The position numbers were made by a program, and so were the translations under genes. DNA of 48,881 bases from a virus. The DNA lies in IMG/VR virus record IMGVR_UViG_3300033148_004783, positions 1-48,881 of that record; one strand, 5' to 3'. Position 1 is the stretch's first letter, and each line of letters starts with the position of its first letter. The notes below the pieces were generated by a model. That model was given only the letters and a program-made list of their open reading frames with translations, was not told the origin of the DNA and made no database searches. Positions 36,787 through 46,591 of the stretch are shown here, one piece after another.

Positions 36787-38291
36787 TGGCAGCCGGAACT
36801 ATGGTAGTCTTAGCTGACTCAGTTGGTGACTTGGATACGTCAGACAATGTGATGATCTTTGAGGGATTCCAAAAAGCCTTTGTGGTTAACGGAGCCAACC
36901 TCAAAGTCGCTGACTTCAAGAATACCAAACTTACTCACTCGGCCTTAGCGACGCCACACGCCTTTGGCGATACCTTGACGCAGGCTACCTCTAATGCGGT
37001 AATGGTGGTAGACTATACGAATGCCGATAAGACAGCAACCTATGGCTATGTTACGTCCGAAACCTTTGACACTACCAATGAAGTAACAGGTTCCGGCAGC
37101 GGCTCGGCTTTTACTCCTAGTGCGGTTTCTGACAACCCCCACTGGTATGACTGGACTCCCTATCAGAATGACACGGCTACATATGGAGAAATGCCAGAGA
37201 AGGCGTATTTGGGATGTCTCTACCGTGGCCGCTGTGTTCTATCGGGTAATCCGAATTATCCTTACCAGTGGTACATGAGCAGAGTGGCAAACCCTTGGGA
37301 TTGGGCATACGCAGCTAATGATGCGTTGTCTCCTATTGCTGGCGGCAATGCCAGAGTTGGTAAATTAGGCGATGTAATCAGAGCACTTATTCCCTATCAG
37401 GACGAGTATCTCCTATTTGGCTGTGCTACCAGCATCTGGGCCTTGAGGGGCGATGCAGCCGATGGTGGGTCCCTTACGCCGCTGAATGACACTATAGGGA
37501 TGTTTGGTGCCTCCTCGTGGACGTTTGATGCTGGAATGAATCTGTACTTTTGTTCCAAGAGCGGAATACATAAGATACCCTATGGCTTTGGCCCAGTACA
37601 GAATATATCTCAGTTTGTATTGCCTGACCTGATTACTGATTCTCAGCTTGATCCCGGTGTTCATAGGGTAACGATGGGATATGACCGGGAACGGGAAGGT
37701 ATCCTTATTGCGATTACTACTATCGCCACAGGCGATAATATAGCATACTGGTATGACCTGAGAACAGAAGGCTTTTATCCAGAATCATACAATTCTACTT
37801 GTGGTATCTACGCGATGCATTTTAATTCATCCAACGATGATTCCACTCGTAAATTATTGTTGGGTTCAACTGATGGATATATCAGGAACTTCTCTGATAC
37901 TGCTAAGGATGATGTTACTACTAACTCTACCTCCACCATTAACTCTTATCTGACACTTCCAATTCAAGTGGTGGAAGATGACCGCCAGGAGTTAAAGCTA
38001 ACTGATATGTCAGTTACCGTAGCGGGTGGTTCAAGCGGCGGATCGGCAGAAGATTCTGATAGTGTAAATGTAGAAGTCTATACCGGGACCGATGCTGAGA
38101 GCGTTATGGAAGCTATTGAAGATGGCGATACTCCGCTTCACGACATAACTATTTCTGGCCCCGGAAAAGGAAACCGATTACGAAATAGAGCGAGGGGGTC
38201 AGCTATTGCTATTCGCCTCGCAAATGATACAGCAGGTGAATCATGGGCCGTGGAAAGAGTATCGGCCACATTTAGGGGAGTCGGCAACTAG
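36786..38291 (+). CDS. Nozzle protein main body (tail tubular protein B-like)
   Basis: 501 aa. Typical segments: VMIFEGFQKAFVVNGANLKVADF, YLGCLYRGRCVLSGNPNYPYQWYMSRVANPWDWAY, GKLGDVIRALIPYQDEYLLFGCATSIWALRGD, GASSWTFDAGMNLYFCSKSGIHKIP and VTMGYDREREGILIAIT, followed by a beta-sandwich end (TLPIQVVEDDRQELKLTDMSVTVAGG). These are the propeller and C-terminal features of podoviral nozzle proteins. The usual N-terminal part is missing here and found 2.3 kb upstream. The ATG overlaps the end of the previous gene (TAATGG), with GAGGACATATA upstream. Confidence 0.75.
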   Translation: MAAGTMVVLADSVGDLDTSDNVMIFEGFQKAFVVNGANLKVADFKNTKLTHSALATPHAFGDTLTQATSNAVMVVDYTNADKTATYGYVTSETFDTTNEVTGSGSGSAFTPSAVSDNPHWYDWTPYQNDTATYGEMPEKAYLGCLYRGRCVLSGNPNYPYQWYMSRVANPWDWAYAANDALSPIAGGNARVGKLGDVIRALIPYQDEYLLFGCATSIWALRGDAADGGSLTPLNDTIGMFGASSWTFDAGMNLYFCSKSGIHKIPYGFGPVQNISQFVLPDLITDSQLDPGVHRVTMGYDREREGILIAITTIATGDNIAYWYDLRTEGFYPESYNSTCGIYAMHFNSSNDDSTRKLLLGSTDGYIRNFSDTAKDDVTTNSTSTINSYLTLPIQVVEDDRQELKLTDMSVTVAGGSSGGSAEDSDSVNVEVYTGTDAESVMEAIEDGDTPLHDITISGPGKGNRLRNRARGSAIAIRLANDTAGESWAVERVSATFRGVGN

Positions 38292-38326
38292 ATTACTATT
38301 GCCTTGGGTTACAAGGAGATTGAATT

Positions 38327-39034
38327 ATGGCTAATCGTTATGGAACGGTCTCTGCTACTGAACAAGCAAGACAGGCGAATTTAAAACGCGAACAAGAGAT
38401 ACGTGGGCTTTTGGATAAAGTGATAGATGTCTATTCACCTGGAGGTGAATTTGGCAAAGCCACAGAAGCTATGCTTGCCAGACAAAAGCAGCAGTACCTT
38501 GGACGGGCGACTCAGGGGCTCATCAGTTCCGGCTTGTATGGCTCAACGTTGACTGCCGGGATGCCTAAAAGGTTTGAGGAAGAAATTGGAATGCCAACGA
38601 GAGCCAAGCTGGAAGATATCCGACTGGGGCAATATACATCTGCCCTGGGCCAGAAAGCTGGCTTTGTGGAGCGTATCGAAGATGTTGGTCCTGATTTGGG
38701 ATTGTTGGCACAACTTCAAGCTCAGGCATCGGCAAAGCCGGAACCTTCTTTGGGAGAATGGTTGTCAAGTAATTTTGGCTCGGTCCCTTCTGCTGCAACT
38801 CCCAAAGCTGATTTGTACGCTTCACAACAGAGAACAGCAGCGGCAGCCGATGCCCAACGCAGAGCACAAGCTCTAGCTGATCTTCGGAAACAGTATTCCA
38901 CCGCGACAGCACGCACCACCCCTCCGGGGAGCACCACCTCAGCGGCCAAGAAACAGGCTGAAAAGGTCAAAAAGAGTATGACACAATCTATGTATACCTC
39001 CTTTGTTCCCCAACTCAGCGACTTTGGTGTTTAA
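38327..39034 (+). CDS. Virion-associated helical protein
   Basis: 235 aa with CAAGGAGATTGAATT before the ATG. Helical and Ala/Gln-rich: EQARQANLKREQEIRGLLDKVIDVY, MLARQKQQYLGRATQGLISSGLYGSTL, then an Ala-rich stretch (RTAAAADAQRRAQALADLRKQY) and a Ser/Thr linker. Similar proteins are found beside tail genes in podoviruses. It may be an internal or minor tail protein. No family name is certain. Confidence 0.55.
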   Translation: MANRYGTVSATEQARQANLKREQEIRGLLDKVIDVYSPGGEFGKATEAMLARQKQQYLGRATQGLISSGLYGSTLTAGMPKRFEEEIGMPTRAKLEDIRLGQYTSALGQKAGFVERIEDVGPDLGLLAQLQAQASAKPEPSLGEWLSSNFGSVPSAATPKADLYASQQRTAAAADAQRRAQALADLRKQYSTATARTTPPGSTTSAAKKQAEKVKKSMTQSMYTSFVPQLSDFGV

Positions 39035-39036
39035 TT

Positions 39037-41715
39037 ATGGCTTTAGATTCGCTAATACCAACGATCCCTACGGTAGTTCCTAACGACTGGAATTCCCTAA
39101 TGAGATTCTCTAGGGACGTGCAGAAGGCACTTGGCTCTCTTGGCACTCAAATGGGCTCTGGTGGTTCCGTTACGCTATATGATCTGACTATAAATAGCCT
39201 TACAGGTTCCAGGCTAGTTGCTACGGATGCCAGTAAGACGCTCATTAGTTCTGACCTGACAAACTGGGTTGCTGGAACATCAAATGAAATATCTGTATCC
39301 GATGATGGAAATGGCGGGATCACTATTGGTATTGTTGATCCATTGATTGTAGCTAAAGGGGGTACCGGTGTTGCCTCCCTAACCGAGGGTGGTATTGTAC
39401 TTGGTTCCGGCACCAATCCGGTAACGGTGCTAGATCAGGCCACCAATGGGCAATTACCGATAGGAAGTACCGGCAATGATCCTTCCTTAGCCACTATTAC
39501 TGGCACTGCAAATGAAATTATCGTCACTAATGGGCCTGGGAGCATTACGCTTTCTGTGGGTGACGGTCTATCGGATATAGGGGGGCTCACACCCAGTGAT
39601 AGCAACTTCATAGTTGGTGATGGTGCTTCATGGATAACTGAAAGTGGAAATACTGCCCGGACTTCTCTTGGCCTAGGGACTGGGGATAGTCCAACTTTTG
39701 CCGGAACGGTCCTCAGTAACTTAACAGCAAATCGGCTGGTTGCCAGTGACGGCAGCAAAGCGTTGGTTTCCTCTAATCTTTCTTCCTGGGTAGATGGCAC
39801 GACGAATCAGATTACAGTCACAGATGATGGGGACGGCAGCGTTACCATTGGGATGCCAGACGATGTGGCCATTTCTACATCATTGACGGTTCCTTCTGTG
39901 TTTGGTAGTTCGGCGTCTGCCGGGGGTTTGATACTAGAAAGCACAAGCCACGCTACCAATGGTCGCATATTCGTTCAACCAAACGGAGGAACAGTGGTTG
40001 TTGGCTCCAATAACGGCTCATTGCGGGGCAGCCACACCATAGGTCTCGTTGGCCCCGATAGCGATGTGGATAATTATCCTGGTATGAATTTGTATACTGA
40101 CACGGATAATTATCCGTTGTTTGGATTTTTACCCTTTTCCCACGGCAATGTGCAACTACGGTTTAATTGTTATTATGATGGTTCTCTTCTCAAGGAAATA
40201 GCATGTGCCGACGGCCCATCGTATAGGGTTTTAAGTTTTGACAACGGTGCCGATGACAAATACTTCTCCATCGAAGGATACGCTACTACGACACAAGGCG
40301 AGCAGTTTGAGTTTGATAGCAATCGTTATGGCATATTAAGGCTGGATATGGGCCTTTCTCCTACTGTGAACATAAATTACTATGGAGTAGACCTCGATTT
40401 TCAAGTTTTCGGTCTTAATGACGATGATCTAATTCATACCGATGCTGCCAATGATAGAGTAGGTTTTGGTGTAGCCTCCCCTGCCGAAAAAGTAGATATT
40501 GGGGGCAATTTGAAATTGTCTGGCAATCTTACTGATGGTGCAGCCAGTCTCACCGTGGCCAATGCAAAAGCCGCGTATGACCACATATCCTCTAACGGGT
40601 CCGACCATACTTTCATTGACCAGGATGTAAGGACTTCAGCAGGGCCGTCATTTTCCGGTTTGACAGTATCAAAGACAGCATCGGCCGCGAACTCAAAAGC
40701 TATCCAGTCCGAATTGATTTTTGATACTTCGGGCGGCAATGTATCGTATGCATTTGGACTACGATCTACCATCTCTGTTAGCGGGCCAAATGATGTAACT
40801 AATAACGTAAGTGGGTTGGCCGCAGTAAGTAGGCACGAAGGAACTGGTAATATTAACCAAGCACGTGGGGCGTATTCTCAAATACAGGTATTGGCTTCTG
40901 GTACTATAACTACCGGTCGAACGTATCATGTATCATCTCCCTATATACCCGATGGGACGATTTCTACGTTATACGGTCTTTATCTTGAAACACAGAAAAT
41001 TACTGGCGTTACGGATGCTTATGGTCTCTACCAGACAGGGACAAATGATAAAAATTATTTTGCTGGAAATGTAGGTCTAGGTATCACTTCTCCAAGTTCT
41101 AGCTTGGCAGTGAATGGGGCGTCTGCTTTTGGCGATGGCGGTACTACTGACTATATGGAAATCAAAGATACAGGAGAAATCAATCTTCACGGTGATGCAA
41201 GAATAACCAAAGCTATATGGATTGACGCTGCTGGGATGAAAGCCCCAGGGGCAAACCCAGCTACTCTAATTGCCCACGGCCCCTTGGAGATCGCTACCTG
41301 GGAATTTAGTGATACCGCCCTGGAAGCTAATCAGGAATCGGTAAGTTGGTCAAGCCGTATCCCAACAAATATGGACCGTACTGTAGAGCCAACCTTGGCA
41401 TTAGCTTGGTCAGCTAATGGAGTCAGTCCCGGTAACTGCGAGTGGCAGCTTGAATACTTCTGGTCTGGCCCTGATGACTCTACTACCCAGAGTGCAGAAG
41501 AAACATTGACTCAAACAGACGCAGCTTCATCAACATCGGATGGCATGGTAATTACTATAGTCACTGGGGTAAATGTTCCCGATAGTGCGGATGTTCGTCT
41601 CCATTGCCGAGTAACTCGACTATCGGCCGGAGCCAATGATACAATTTCCGATACAGTAGAACTGCACGGAGTGTATTTACAATTTACCAGTGATAGACTG
41701 GGCGAAATGCTATAA
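39037..41715 (+). CDS. Tail fiber protein
   Basis: 892 aa, starting 2 nt after the previous stop. The N-terminal 60 residues (TIPTVVPNDWNSLMRFSRDVQKAL) may attach to the tail. Then come repeats with LTINSLTGSRLVATDASKTLISSDLTNWV and LSNLTANRLVASDGSKALVSSNLSSWV, each followed by a DDG.G..TIG strand, as in phage fibers. VAKGGTGVASLTEGGIVLGSG is another fiber motif. The last third has AEKVDIGGNLKLSGNL and a C-terminal domain of about 150 residues for receptor contact. No intramolecular chaperone is obvious. Confidence 0.8.
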   Translation: MALDSLIPTIPTVVPNDWNSLMRFSRDVQKALGSLGTQMGSGGSVTLYDLTINSLTGSRLVATDASKTLISSDLTNWVAGTSNEISVSDDGNGGITIGIVDPLIVAKGGTGVASLTEGGIVLGSGTNPVTVLDQATNGQLPIGSTGNDPSLATITGTANEIIVTNGPGSITLSVGDGLSDIGGLTPSDSNFIVGDGASWITESGNTARTSLGLGTGDSPTFAGTVLSNLTANRLVASDGSKALVSSNLSSWVDGTTNQITVTDDGDGSVTIGMPDDVAISTSLTVPSVFGSSASAGGLILESTSHATNGRIFVQPNGGTVVVGSNNGSLRGSHTIGLVGPDSDVDNYPGMNLYTDTDNYPLFGFLPFSHGNVQLRFNCYYDGSLLKEIACADGPSYRVLSFDNGADDKYFSIEGYATTTQGEQFEFDSNRYGILRLDMGLSPTVNINYYGVDLDFQVFGLNDDDLIHTDAANDRVGFGVASPAEKVDIGGNLKLSGNLTDGAASLTVANAKAAYDHISSNGSDHTFIDQDVRTSAGPSFSGLTVSKTASAANSKAIQSELIFDTSGGNVSYAFGLRSTISVSGPNDVTNNVSGLAAVSRHEGTGNINQARGAYSQIQVLASGTITTGRTYHVSSPYIPDGTISTLYGLYLETQKITGVTDAYGLYQTGTNDKNYFAGNVGLGITSPSSSLAVNGASAFGDGGTTDYMEIKDTGEINLHGDARITKAIWIDAAGMKAPGANPATLIAHGPLEIATWEFSDTALEANQESVSWSSRIPTNMDRTVEPTLALAWSANGVSPGNCEWQLEYFWSGPDDSTTQSAEETLTQTDAASSTSDGMVITIVTGVNVPDSADVRLHCRVTRLSAGANDTISDTVELHGVYLQFTSDRLGEML

Positions 41716-41739
41716 CTTGTGATTACTTAGGAGACTAAA

Positions 41740-42066
41740 ATGCCAGATGTAACTTTAACAGTAACGGTTCCCGAGTCTCAGGCAACTAGGGTAGTAGATT
41801 CCTTCACTAAATTGGCTGGGGCCCGTTTGATGTTAGAGGTTGGTAAGATTCTTCCTCACGAGGAGTTTAGTGGTAATTGGAGTTTTAGAATAGCCCAACA
41901 AGTTGATGGAGAAACTACCAAGCAGTTTTGTGAGCGGTTCCTTCGAGAACTAGGCAAGGCCGTTATAAATTTGGTAGACTATGTAGAAGATGAGAACAGA
42001 TATCGAGAAGCAATAAGGGCCGTTCCTGTCCCTAAATCTGGTGTAGATGATGATGTACTAATATAA
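41740..42066 (+). CDS. Hypothetical protein downstream of tail fiber
   Basis: 108 aa with TAGGAGACTAAA before the ATG. A beta start (DVTLTVTVPESQATRVVDSFTKL) is followed by a helical middle with KQFCERFLRELGKAVINLVDYVEDENRYREAIRA. The LTVTVPESQATRVVDAFA-type opening is common to phage proteins encoded after tail genes. Whether it is in the virion is unknown. Confidence 0.6.
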   Translation: MPDVTLTVTVPESQATRVVDSFTKLAGARLMLEVGKILPHEEFSGNWSFRIAQQVDGETTKQFCERFLRELGKAVINLVDYVEDENRYREAIRAVPVPKSGVDDDVLI

Positions 42067-42163
42067 GGGGGAAGGGTAGAATGTGGTTACCCGTTATCAA
42101 TACGAGACACGCGAAGAAAGACACAAATAGTTACTAAGTAACAGGTTTCCAGGAGACCGGCTC

Positions 42164-42973
42164 ATGCCAATTAAATACCAATATGGGGAAGGCGAAGTAA
42201 GGGCTTTGGCCACTGCTGCTGGGAAAGCTCAAGCAGCACAACAGGCCGTCCAGAATAGACTCCAAAAAGACATGGCTCTTATGGACTATCAGTTCAGGTT
42301 GGAGGCCGCAAAGCGGTCACGTCTCTGGGAGTTAGAGAAGATGGAGATCGCTTCCCGGATGGACTTCCAGAGATCAGAGCAAATGAGACAGTCTCAGCTT
42401 CAAGAGCGGGAGTTGCGATTGAAGAAGATCAATGAAGCTGTTGAGTCTGGAATCATTACCCCTGAAACTGGGGCCGAACTATCTTTGGCCGCCAATTTAG
42501 AAATAGCCGGGGCTGGAAGAACGGCTGCTACGGTAACCCAGGAAGATAGTAGTGGATTCGCACAATACCTCCAAGGTGTCGGACTAGGAGGCGAGACGGT
42601 AGAAGAGCAGGTGCCGGGCCAAAGGCCAGCAACAGAGGGGCTTGGCGTTGGCCCCCAGCCCACAACTACTGTTGGTAAGATTATTGGTAAGAGTTACGAT
42701 CCCCAAACAGGCGGGACATATTATGTGGAAGATCAAGACGGCCGCATAGAAGATGTTGCACCCACCAGCCAAGTCAAAGCCATAAATAGTCGTGGTGAGT
42801 TAGTCATAGTCCCTATGTACGAGGCTGCTGGGAACCCCAAAGAATATACCATTGTCTCAGTTGATCCTTCTATAGTAGCTCAAGATTTGGCACAACTAGA
42901 GAAGCAAATGAAGCGTAAAGGTCCTCAAAAGACTACTGCACAGAGCCTCATTTTCAGAAGATACGGACATTAA
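42164..42973 (+). CDS. Internal virion protein, coiled-coil type
   Basis: 269 aa with CCAGGAGACCGGCTC before the ATG. Residues 10-95 form a long charged and Gln-rich helix (KAQAAQQAVQNRLQKDMALMDYQFRLEAAKRSRLWELEKMEIASRMDFQRSEQ). A flexible Thr/Gln-rich part follows, then a beta domain (KIIGKSYDPQTGGTYYVEDQDGRIEDV). Its place between the fiber and the 1042-aa protein fits internal or ejection proteins of podoviruses. Name is by position and structure only. Confidence 0.6.
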   Translation: MPIKYQYGEGEVRALATAAGKAQAAQQAVQNRLQKDMALMDYQFRLEAAKRSRLWELEKMEIASRMDFQRSEQMRQSQLQERELRLKKINEAVESGIITPETGAELSLAANLEIAGAGRTAATVTQEDSSGFAQYLQGVGLGGETVEEQVPGQRPATEGLGVGPQPTTTVGKIIGKSYDPQTGGTYYVEDQDGRIEDVAPTSQVKAINSRGELVIVPMYEAAGNPKEYTIVSVDPSIVAQDLAQLEKQMKRKGPQKTTAQSLIFRRYGH

Positions 42974-42994
42974 TTATTTGAGTGGAGGCCATTA

Positions 42995-45900
42995 ATGGCT
43001 GCTATAGTAATCGGTAAAGCACCTATACCCCCGACAATTGAAATACAAAAACCTAGGTGGAGTCCAGAAGAAGAGGACGATGGTGTTATAGACCATTTTT
43101 ATAAAGGACTTATGGGTGGTTTCCTTTCCCTTGCCAAAGGTGTTACCGGTACAGTAGAATCTGGCGTTGAACTTATAGCAGGTGAGAATGAATTTCTCTC
43201 TAAAGTCACTCAAAATATAAGGAACTCAAAACAGCAATATGATACTACCCCGGAAAATGCTATAGAGTTTGTCGCTAATGTTGTTGGCCAAGCATTGCCG
43301 TATATGGGCGCAGCTATGGCTGGTGGTGCTGGTGGTGGGGCGATAGCAGGCCGCTTGGGGCAATATATCGGGGGCGCAGCAATTGGCTTTTCCGTCGAGG
43401 GTCAGAACGCATACGACGCCGCCAAGGCACGTGGTGCTAGTGAAACTGTAGCAGAATCGGAGCGGCTATTGGTGGGCTCTATTAACGCCTTCATTGAGGC
43501 TTCACAAGTTACTAAGCTGCTGAAATTAAAGAATGTTGGCAAACAAAGTTTGAAGTCTTTTGTCAATAATGCCAAGAACAGAGCCTACCAAAAGATGGGA
43601 GGGGATATTGCACAATTCTCCGCTCAGGCTTTAAGAACTTCCGTCAATGAAGCGTTTGAAGAGTTCCTCCAAGAGGGCGTTTCGTTGGTGTCGCCAGCCC
43701 TGTTCGAGGGCAAGAAAGCATTGCCTTTGGACGCAGAAGGTAACTTGGACTGGTCTTCGATTGGAATACAACTAGGAACAGCAGCCCTGGCAGGTGGATT
43801 AGCGTCGCCGGTTCTTGGGGCAGCAGGAGTTGTCTTGCCCGGTAAAGGATATGACGGCTTGCAAACCCCGAAGGTTGGTCTTCCTTCTGTCCAAGAGCTT
43901 GATTTGGAAATCCAAAAAGTCACCAAAAGTAAACTGCCGTACGGCCAAAAAAAGAGTGAACTGGCTGAACTAAATGGGATCAGAGAACTCGTAACAGGCG
44001 AAGTCACTAAGATAAAAGGTGAGATTCCAAGAACTTCTTTGCATGACAGGCTGGCTGAAAAGACCAAAGAACTTGACGAGAATATCAGACCGGTACAGAA
44101 AAAAGAGATTGCAAAAGAGAGAGGTATACGGTCTGCTGCTTACATGGAACTTGTTAATGAATACAAAAAAGCAGGTTCTTCCGAAACGTTGGCTCATATC
44201 AGAGCTATGGGCGCGTTGAAAGGCGAATTGGTCAGTAGATTCCCATCCCTGCTACAAGAAGGATTCACAGAGCAGGATATGGATTTCCTCCGTGGGGAAG
44301 CAAGAATTTCAGGGCTCTACAAACCCTTTCAACTGGCTAGAGTCAATGAAGCTCTGTCCGATTTGTTCATCGGCGAAACCAATAAGAAATCCCCGGCCTT
44401 TGGCAAAGCGAAGCTACCCGGCGAGGCCGAACTTAAACTATTGGAGCCCCTACTTGGAACTAAAGCCACTAATTCCCTGAGAAATGCAAAGAAGAAATCT
44501 CAAAGTTTGGGACAAAAGATTGTTGCCGAAGCCATAGATGCAGCTAATCTGCCTAGAGCCCTGCTTGCATCCTGGGACTTCTCCGCCCCTGGGCGGCAGG
44601 GAATTCTCATACTCTTTACTGATCCAAAGGCTTTTGGAAAGGGAGTCTGGGCTGGGTATCGAGCCTTTGTCAATAAAGAATATGCCAACTTCAAAGAAAT
44701 CCAGGTCAAAACTCATGATATGTACAACCTCGCAAAGAAGTCTGGCCTAGAGGAAACTGAAATAGGAGGTGGTATTAAAAGTGAAGAACCCTTTACTTCC
44801 ACTTTAGCAGAAGAAGTGCCAATGGTTCTAAGGTCTGAAAGAGCTTATGTTGTTGCACTTAATACAATGAGATTTGAAGCCTTCTACAGCATAGCAGAGG
44901 ATTGGGCTGGTACCAATAAGCGGACAAAAGACTATGAGCAACTGGCTCAGGTACTAAACCACCTTACCGGTCGCGGTGACTTGAAGGCATTAGAAAAACT
45001 GACCCCAATTTTGAACATGTTTTTCTTTTCTCCTAAACTTCAAATGGCCAGAATACAGACCTTTACCGATCTTACCAAAGTTGACTCACCTGCAAGAAAG
45101 GTACTGGCTGGAACCCTCCTTAGGGCTTTTAGTACCGGCAGCTTACTTTTGATGCTCATAAAACTGCTGTCAATGAGGAATAAGAAGGTATCGGTTGAAC
45201 TCAATCCTCTTTCCTCCGACTTTGCGAAGATAAAGATCGGCAATACAAGAATAGATTACTGGGGCGGATACTCTCAGATAATGAGGGCTGTAGTACAAAC
45301 TGCATCTGGCTATATAAAGTCTACACAAACAGGGGAATTCTTTTCAGACGAGCGACTTGACATATTTTCCAGGTTTCTGCAAACGAAACTATCCCCTGCC
45401 GCTGGTCTGGCTCTGGATGTATACCGGGGCGAAGATTTCAAAGGAGATATTGTTAGCCGAGAAAATATGGGAGAACAATTCTACTCAAGGTTCACTCCGC
45501 TGTTTATCCAGGACGTTATAGATGCAGCAAGATACCAAGGAATGGATGGATTGGTTTCGACTTCTTTGCTGGCATTGCACGGTGTAGGTGCCATGACGTA
45601 CCCACAATCCGAGTCAGCCAAAGCAGTCAATATGAAAAATCACTACGCCTTGCAGTATGCTGGCGTCAAATGGAACGAACTGGGTCCTGACTTCCAGAAC
45701 GCCATAAGAGAACAGGAACCTCTAATTGGATACCAGGAAAATAAGGCCAGGACTTCTAAACTGGGCAAAAGGGCGGATGCCAAATTTATCAATGAAGCAA
45801 GAAAATCCGAACGGACTTTGAGAAGGGGACTCGGTAAAGAAATAGTTAATCAACTGGATAGACTGTTCATAAATCTAGGTGGAATATCCAGAAAAATAGG

Positions 45901-46123
45901 AACAAATTGGTACCTGACTGACAAGAGATATTCCCAATACCGTCTTATGGTCTTACTAAATCTTAAGAAATTACTTCCAAGTATTCTCGATTCATCCGCC
46001 CCCAACCCAATTAAACGCCTTATGGCTGAGGACATAATAGACAAGATCAAGAAACAAACCCGTCTACAGTTAATGAGAGAGGCTACTATTGCTGACATCA
46101 AGCGGGCAAAAGGAATTCAATAA
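42995..46123 (+). CDS. Large internal virion (ejection) protein with LPD38-like region
   Basis: 1042 aa, the largest gene here. Two glycine/alanine-rich hydrophobic regions (about 100-135, with MGAAMAGGAGGGAIAGRLG, and about 250-275, with ALAGGLASPVLGAAG) could enter membranes. The second half, with ANLPRALLASWDFSAPGRQGILIL, resembles what I remember of the LPD38 domain of large polyvalent phage proteins. Later helices include LGTLLRAFSTG-like and LLLMLIKLL segments, and the end is basic. Such proteins are packed in the head and ejected to help DNA cross the envelope. No lytic transglycosylase motif is seen. Confidence 0.7.
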   Translation: MAAIVIGKAPIPPTIEIQKPRWSPEEEDDGVIDHFYKGLMGGFLSLAKGVTGTVESGVELIAGENEFLSKVTQNIRNSKQQYDTTPENAIEFVANVVGQALPYMGAAMAGGAGGGAIAGRLGQYIGGAAIGFSVEGQNAYDAAKARGASETVAESERLLVGSINAFIEASQVTKLLKLKNVGKQSLKSFVNNAKNRAYQKMGGDIAQFSAQALRTSVNEAFEEFLQEGVSLVSPALFEGKKALPLDAEGNLDWSSIGIQLGTAALAGGLASPVLGAAGVVLPGKGYDGLQTPKVGLPSVQELDLEIQKVTKSKLPYGQKKSELAELNGIRELVTGEVTKIKGEIPRTSLHDRLAEKTKELDENIRPVQKKEIAKERGIRSAAYMELVNEYKKAGSSETLAHIRAMGALKGELVSRFPSLLQEGFTEQDMDFLRGEARISGLYKPFQLARVNEALSDLFIGETNKKSPAFGKAKLPGEAELKLLEPLLGTKATNSLRNAKKKSQSLGQKIVAEAIDAANLPRALLASWDFSAPGRQGILILFTDPKAFGKGVWAGYRAFVNKEYANFKEIQVKTHDMYNLAKKSGLEETEIGGGIKSEEPFTSTLAEEVPMVLRSERAYVVALNTMRFEAFYSIAEDWAGTNKRTKDYEQLAQVLNHLTGRGDLKALEKLTPILNMFFFSPKLQMARIQTFTDLTKVDSPARKVLAGTLLRAFSTGSLLLMLIKLLSMRNKKVSVELNPLSSDFAKIKIGNTRIDYWGGYSQIMRAVVQTASGYIKSTQTGEFFSDERLDIFSRFLQTKLSPAAGLALDVYRGEDFKGDIVSRENMGEQFYSRFTPLFIQDVIDAARYQGMDGLVSTSLLALHGVGAMTYPQSESAKAVNMKNHYALQYAGVKWNELGPDFQNAIREQEPLIGYQENKARTSKLGKRADAKFINEARKSERTLRRGLGKEIVNQLDRLFINLGGISRKIGTNWYLTDKRYSQYRLMVLLNLKKLLPSILDSSAPNPIKRLMAEDIIDKIKKQTRLQLMREATIADIKRAKGIQ

Positions 46124-46305
46124 TGGAACGCGAACAACGAGACGAACTTTTAATCAGACTTGACGAACGCACACACGCTATCCAACAATGGACTATACGC
46201 CACGAGGGAAAGCATCACGAGGAAAAGGCCGCTAAGCTCAGATGGAACCTAGCGACCTTATCCTTTATTGGTGGTATTCTGACTAAGATGATATTCTGGA
46301 AGTAA
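46123..46305 (+). CDS. Small membrane protein, possible holin
   Basis: 60 aa, its ATG overlapping the previous stop (TAATGG). A charged N-terminal helix (MEREQRDELLIRLDERTHAIQQWTIRHEGKHHEEKAAKLRW) precedes one membrane segment (NLATLSFIGGILTKMIFW) and a Lys end. This is like XhlA-type hemolysin/holin partners, with a soluble N-terminal helix and one C-terminal membrane helix. It is the last late gene, a common place for lysis genes. No endolysin gene lies in the window. Confidence 0.5.
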   Translation: MEREQRDELLIRLDERTHAIQQWTIRHEGKHHEEKAAKLRWNLATLSFIGGILTKMIFWK

Positions 46306-46380
46306 GAACCCGTTAAGCGGGAAATGACCGTTAAACCTTGGACCCGACCTTATGGTGCCTCGCTTGGAGATCGCCCGAGT

Positions 46381-46404
46381 TTGGGCTATTAACGCCCCAA
46401 TTTT
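46381..46404 (+). terminator. Rho-independent terminator of the late operon
   Basis: TTGGGC and GCCCCAA form a stem (one bulged C) around TATTAAC, followed by TTTT. It lies 75 nt past the last plus-strand stop and just before the end of the convergent minus-strand genes. A competing GCCC-GAGTTT-GGGC hairpin overlaps it at 46373-46386. Confidence 0.6.
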
Positions 46405-46414
46405 CCATACTTCA

Positions 46415-46591
46415 TTAGCCACTTCGCCCACGCTTAAATAGTGGGCATCCAAAATTGGTACATTTGTTTACTTCCTCTTCAAGGTAGGCACAGCAGTCCA
46501 GGCAGAAGACACGGGCAGCGGCCTTACGGCTGGCATGTCTTTTGGTATATAAAGTTCTATACTTCTTTAGCACTTTGCTACTATCCATCAT
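46415..46591 (-). CDS. Small zinc-binding protein (58 aa)
   Basis: A 58-codon frame starting at an ATG that overlaps the previous stop as ATGA. After a basic helix (YRTLYTKRHASRKAAARVFCLDCC) come LEEEVNKCTNFGCPLFKRGR. The layout KAxRxxCLxCCxYxxxEVxxCxxxxCPLxxxR is a known small zinc-binding motif of phage and bacterial proteins, with four cysteines as ligands. Function unknown; it was probably transcribed with the two zinc-ribbon genes upstream. Confidence 0.6.
   Translation of the reverse strand: MMDSSKVLKKYRTLYTKRHASRKAAARVFCLDCCAYLEEEVNKCTNFGCPLFKRGRSG

Noticed and set aside
42081-42137. 18-aa plus-strand frame with a purine-rich upstream sequence
   Set aside because: Too short, ordinary composition, and it ends in a small GTTACT-A-AGTAAC palindrome; nothing supports translation beyond the upstream purines.
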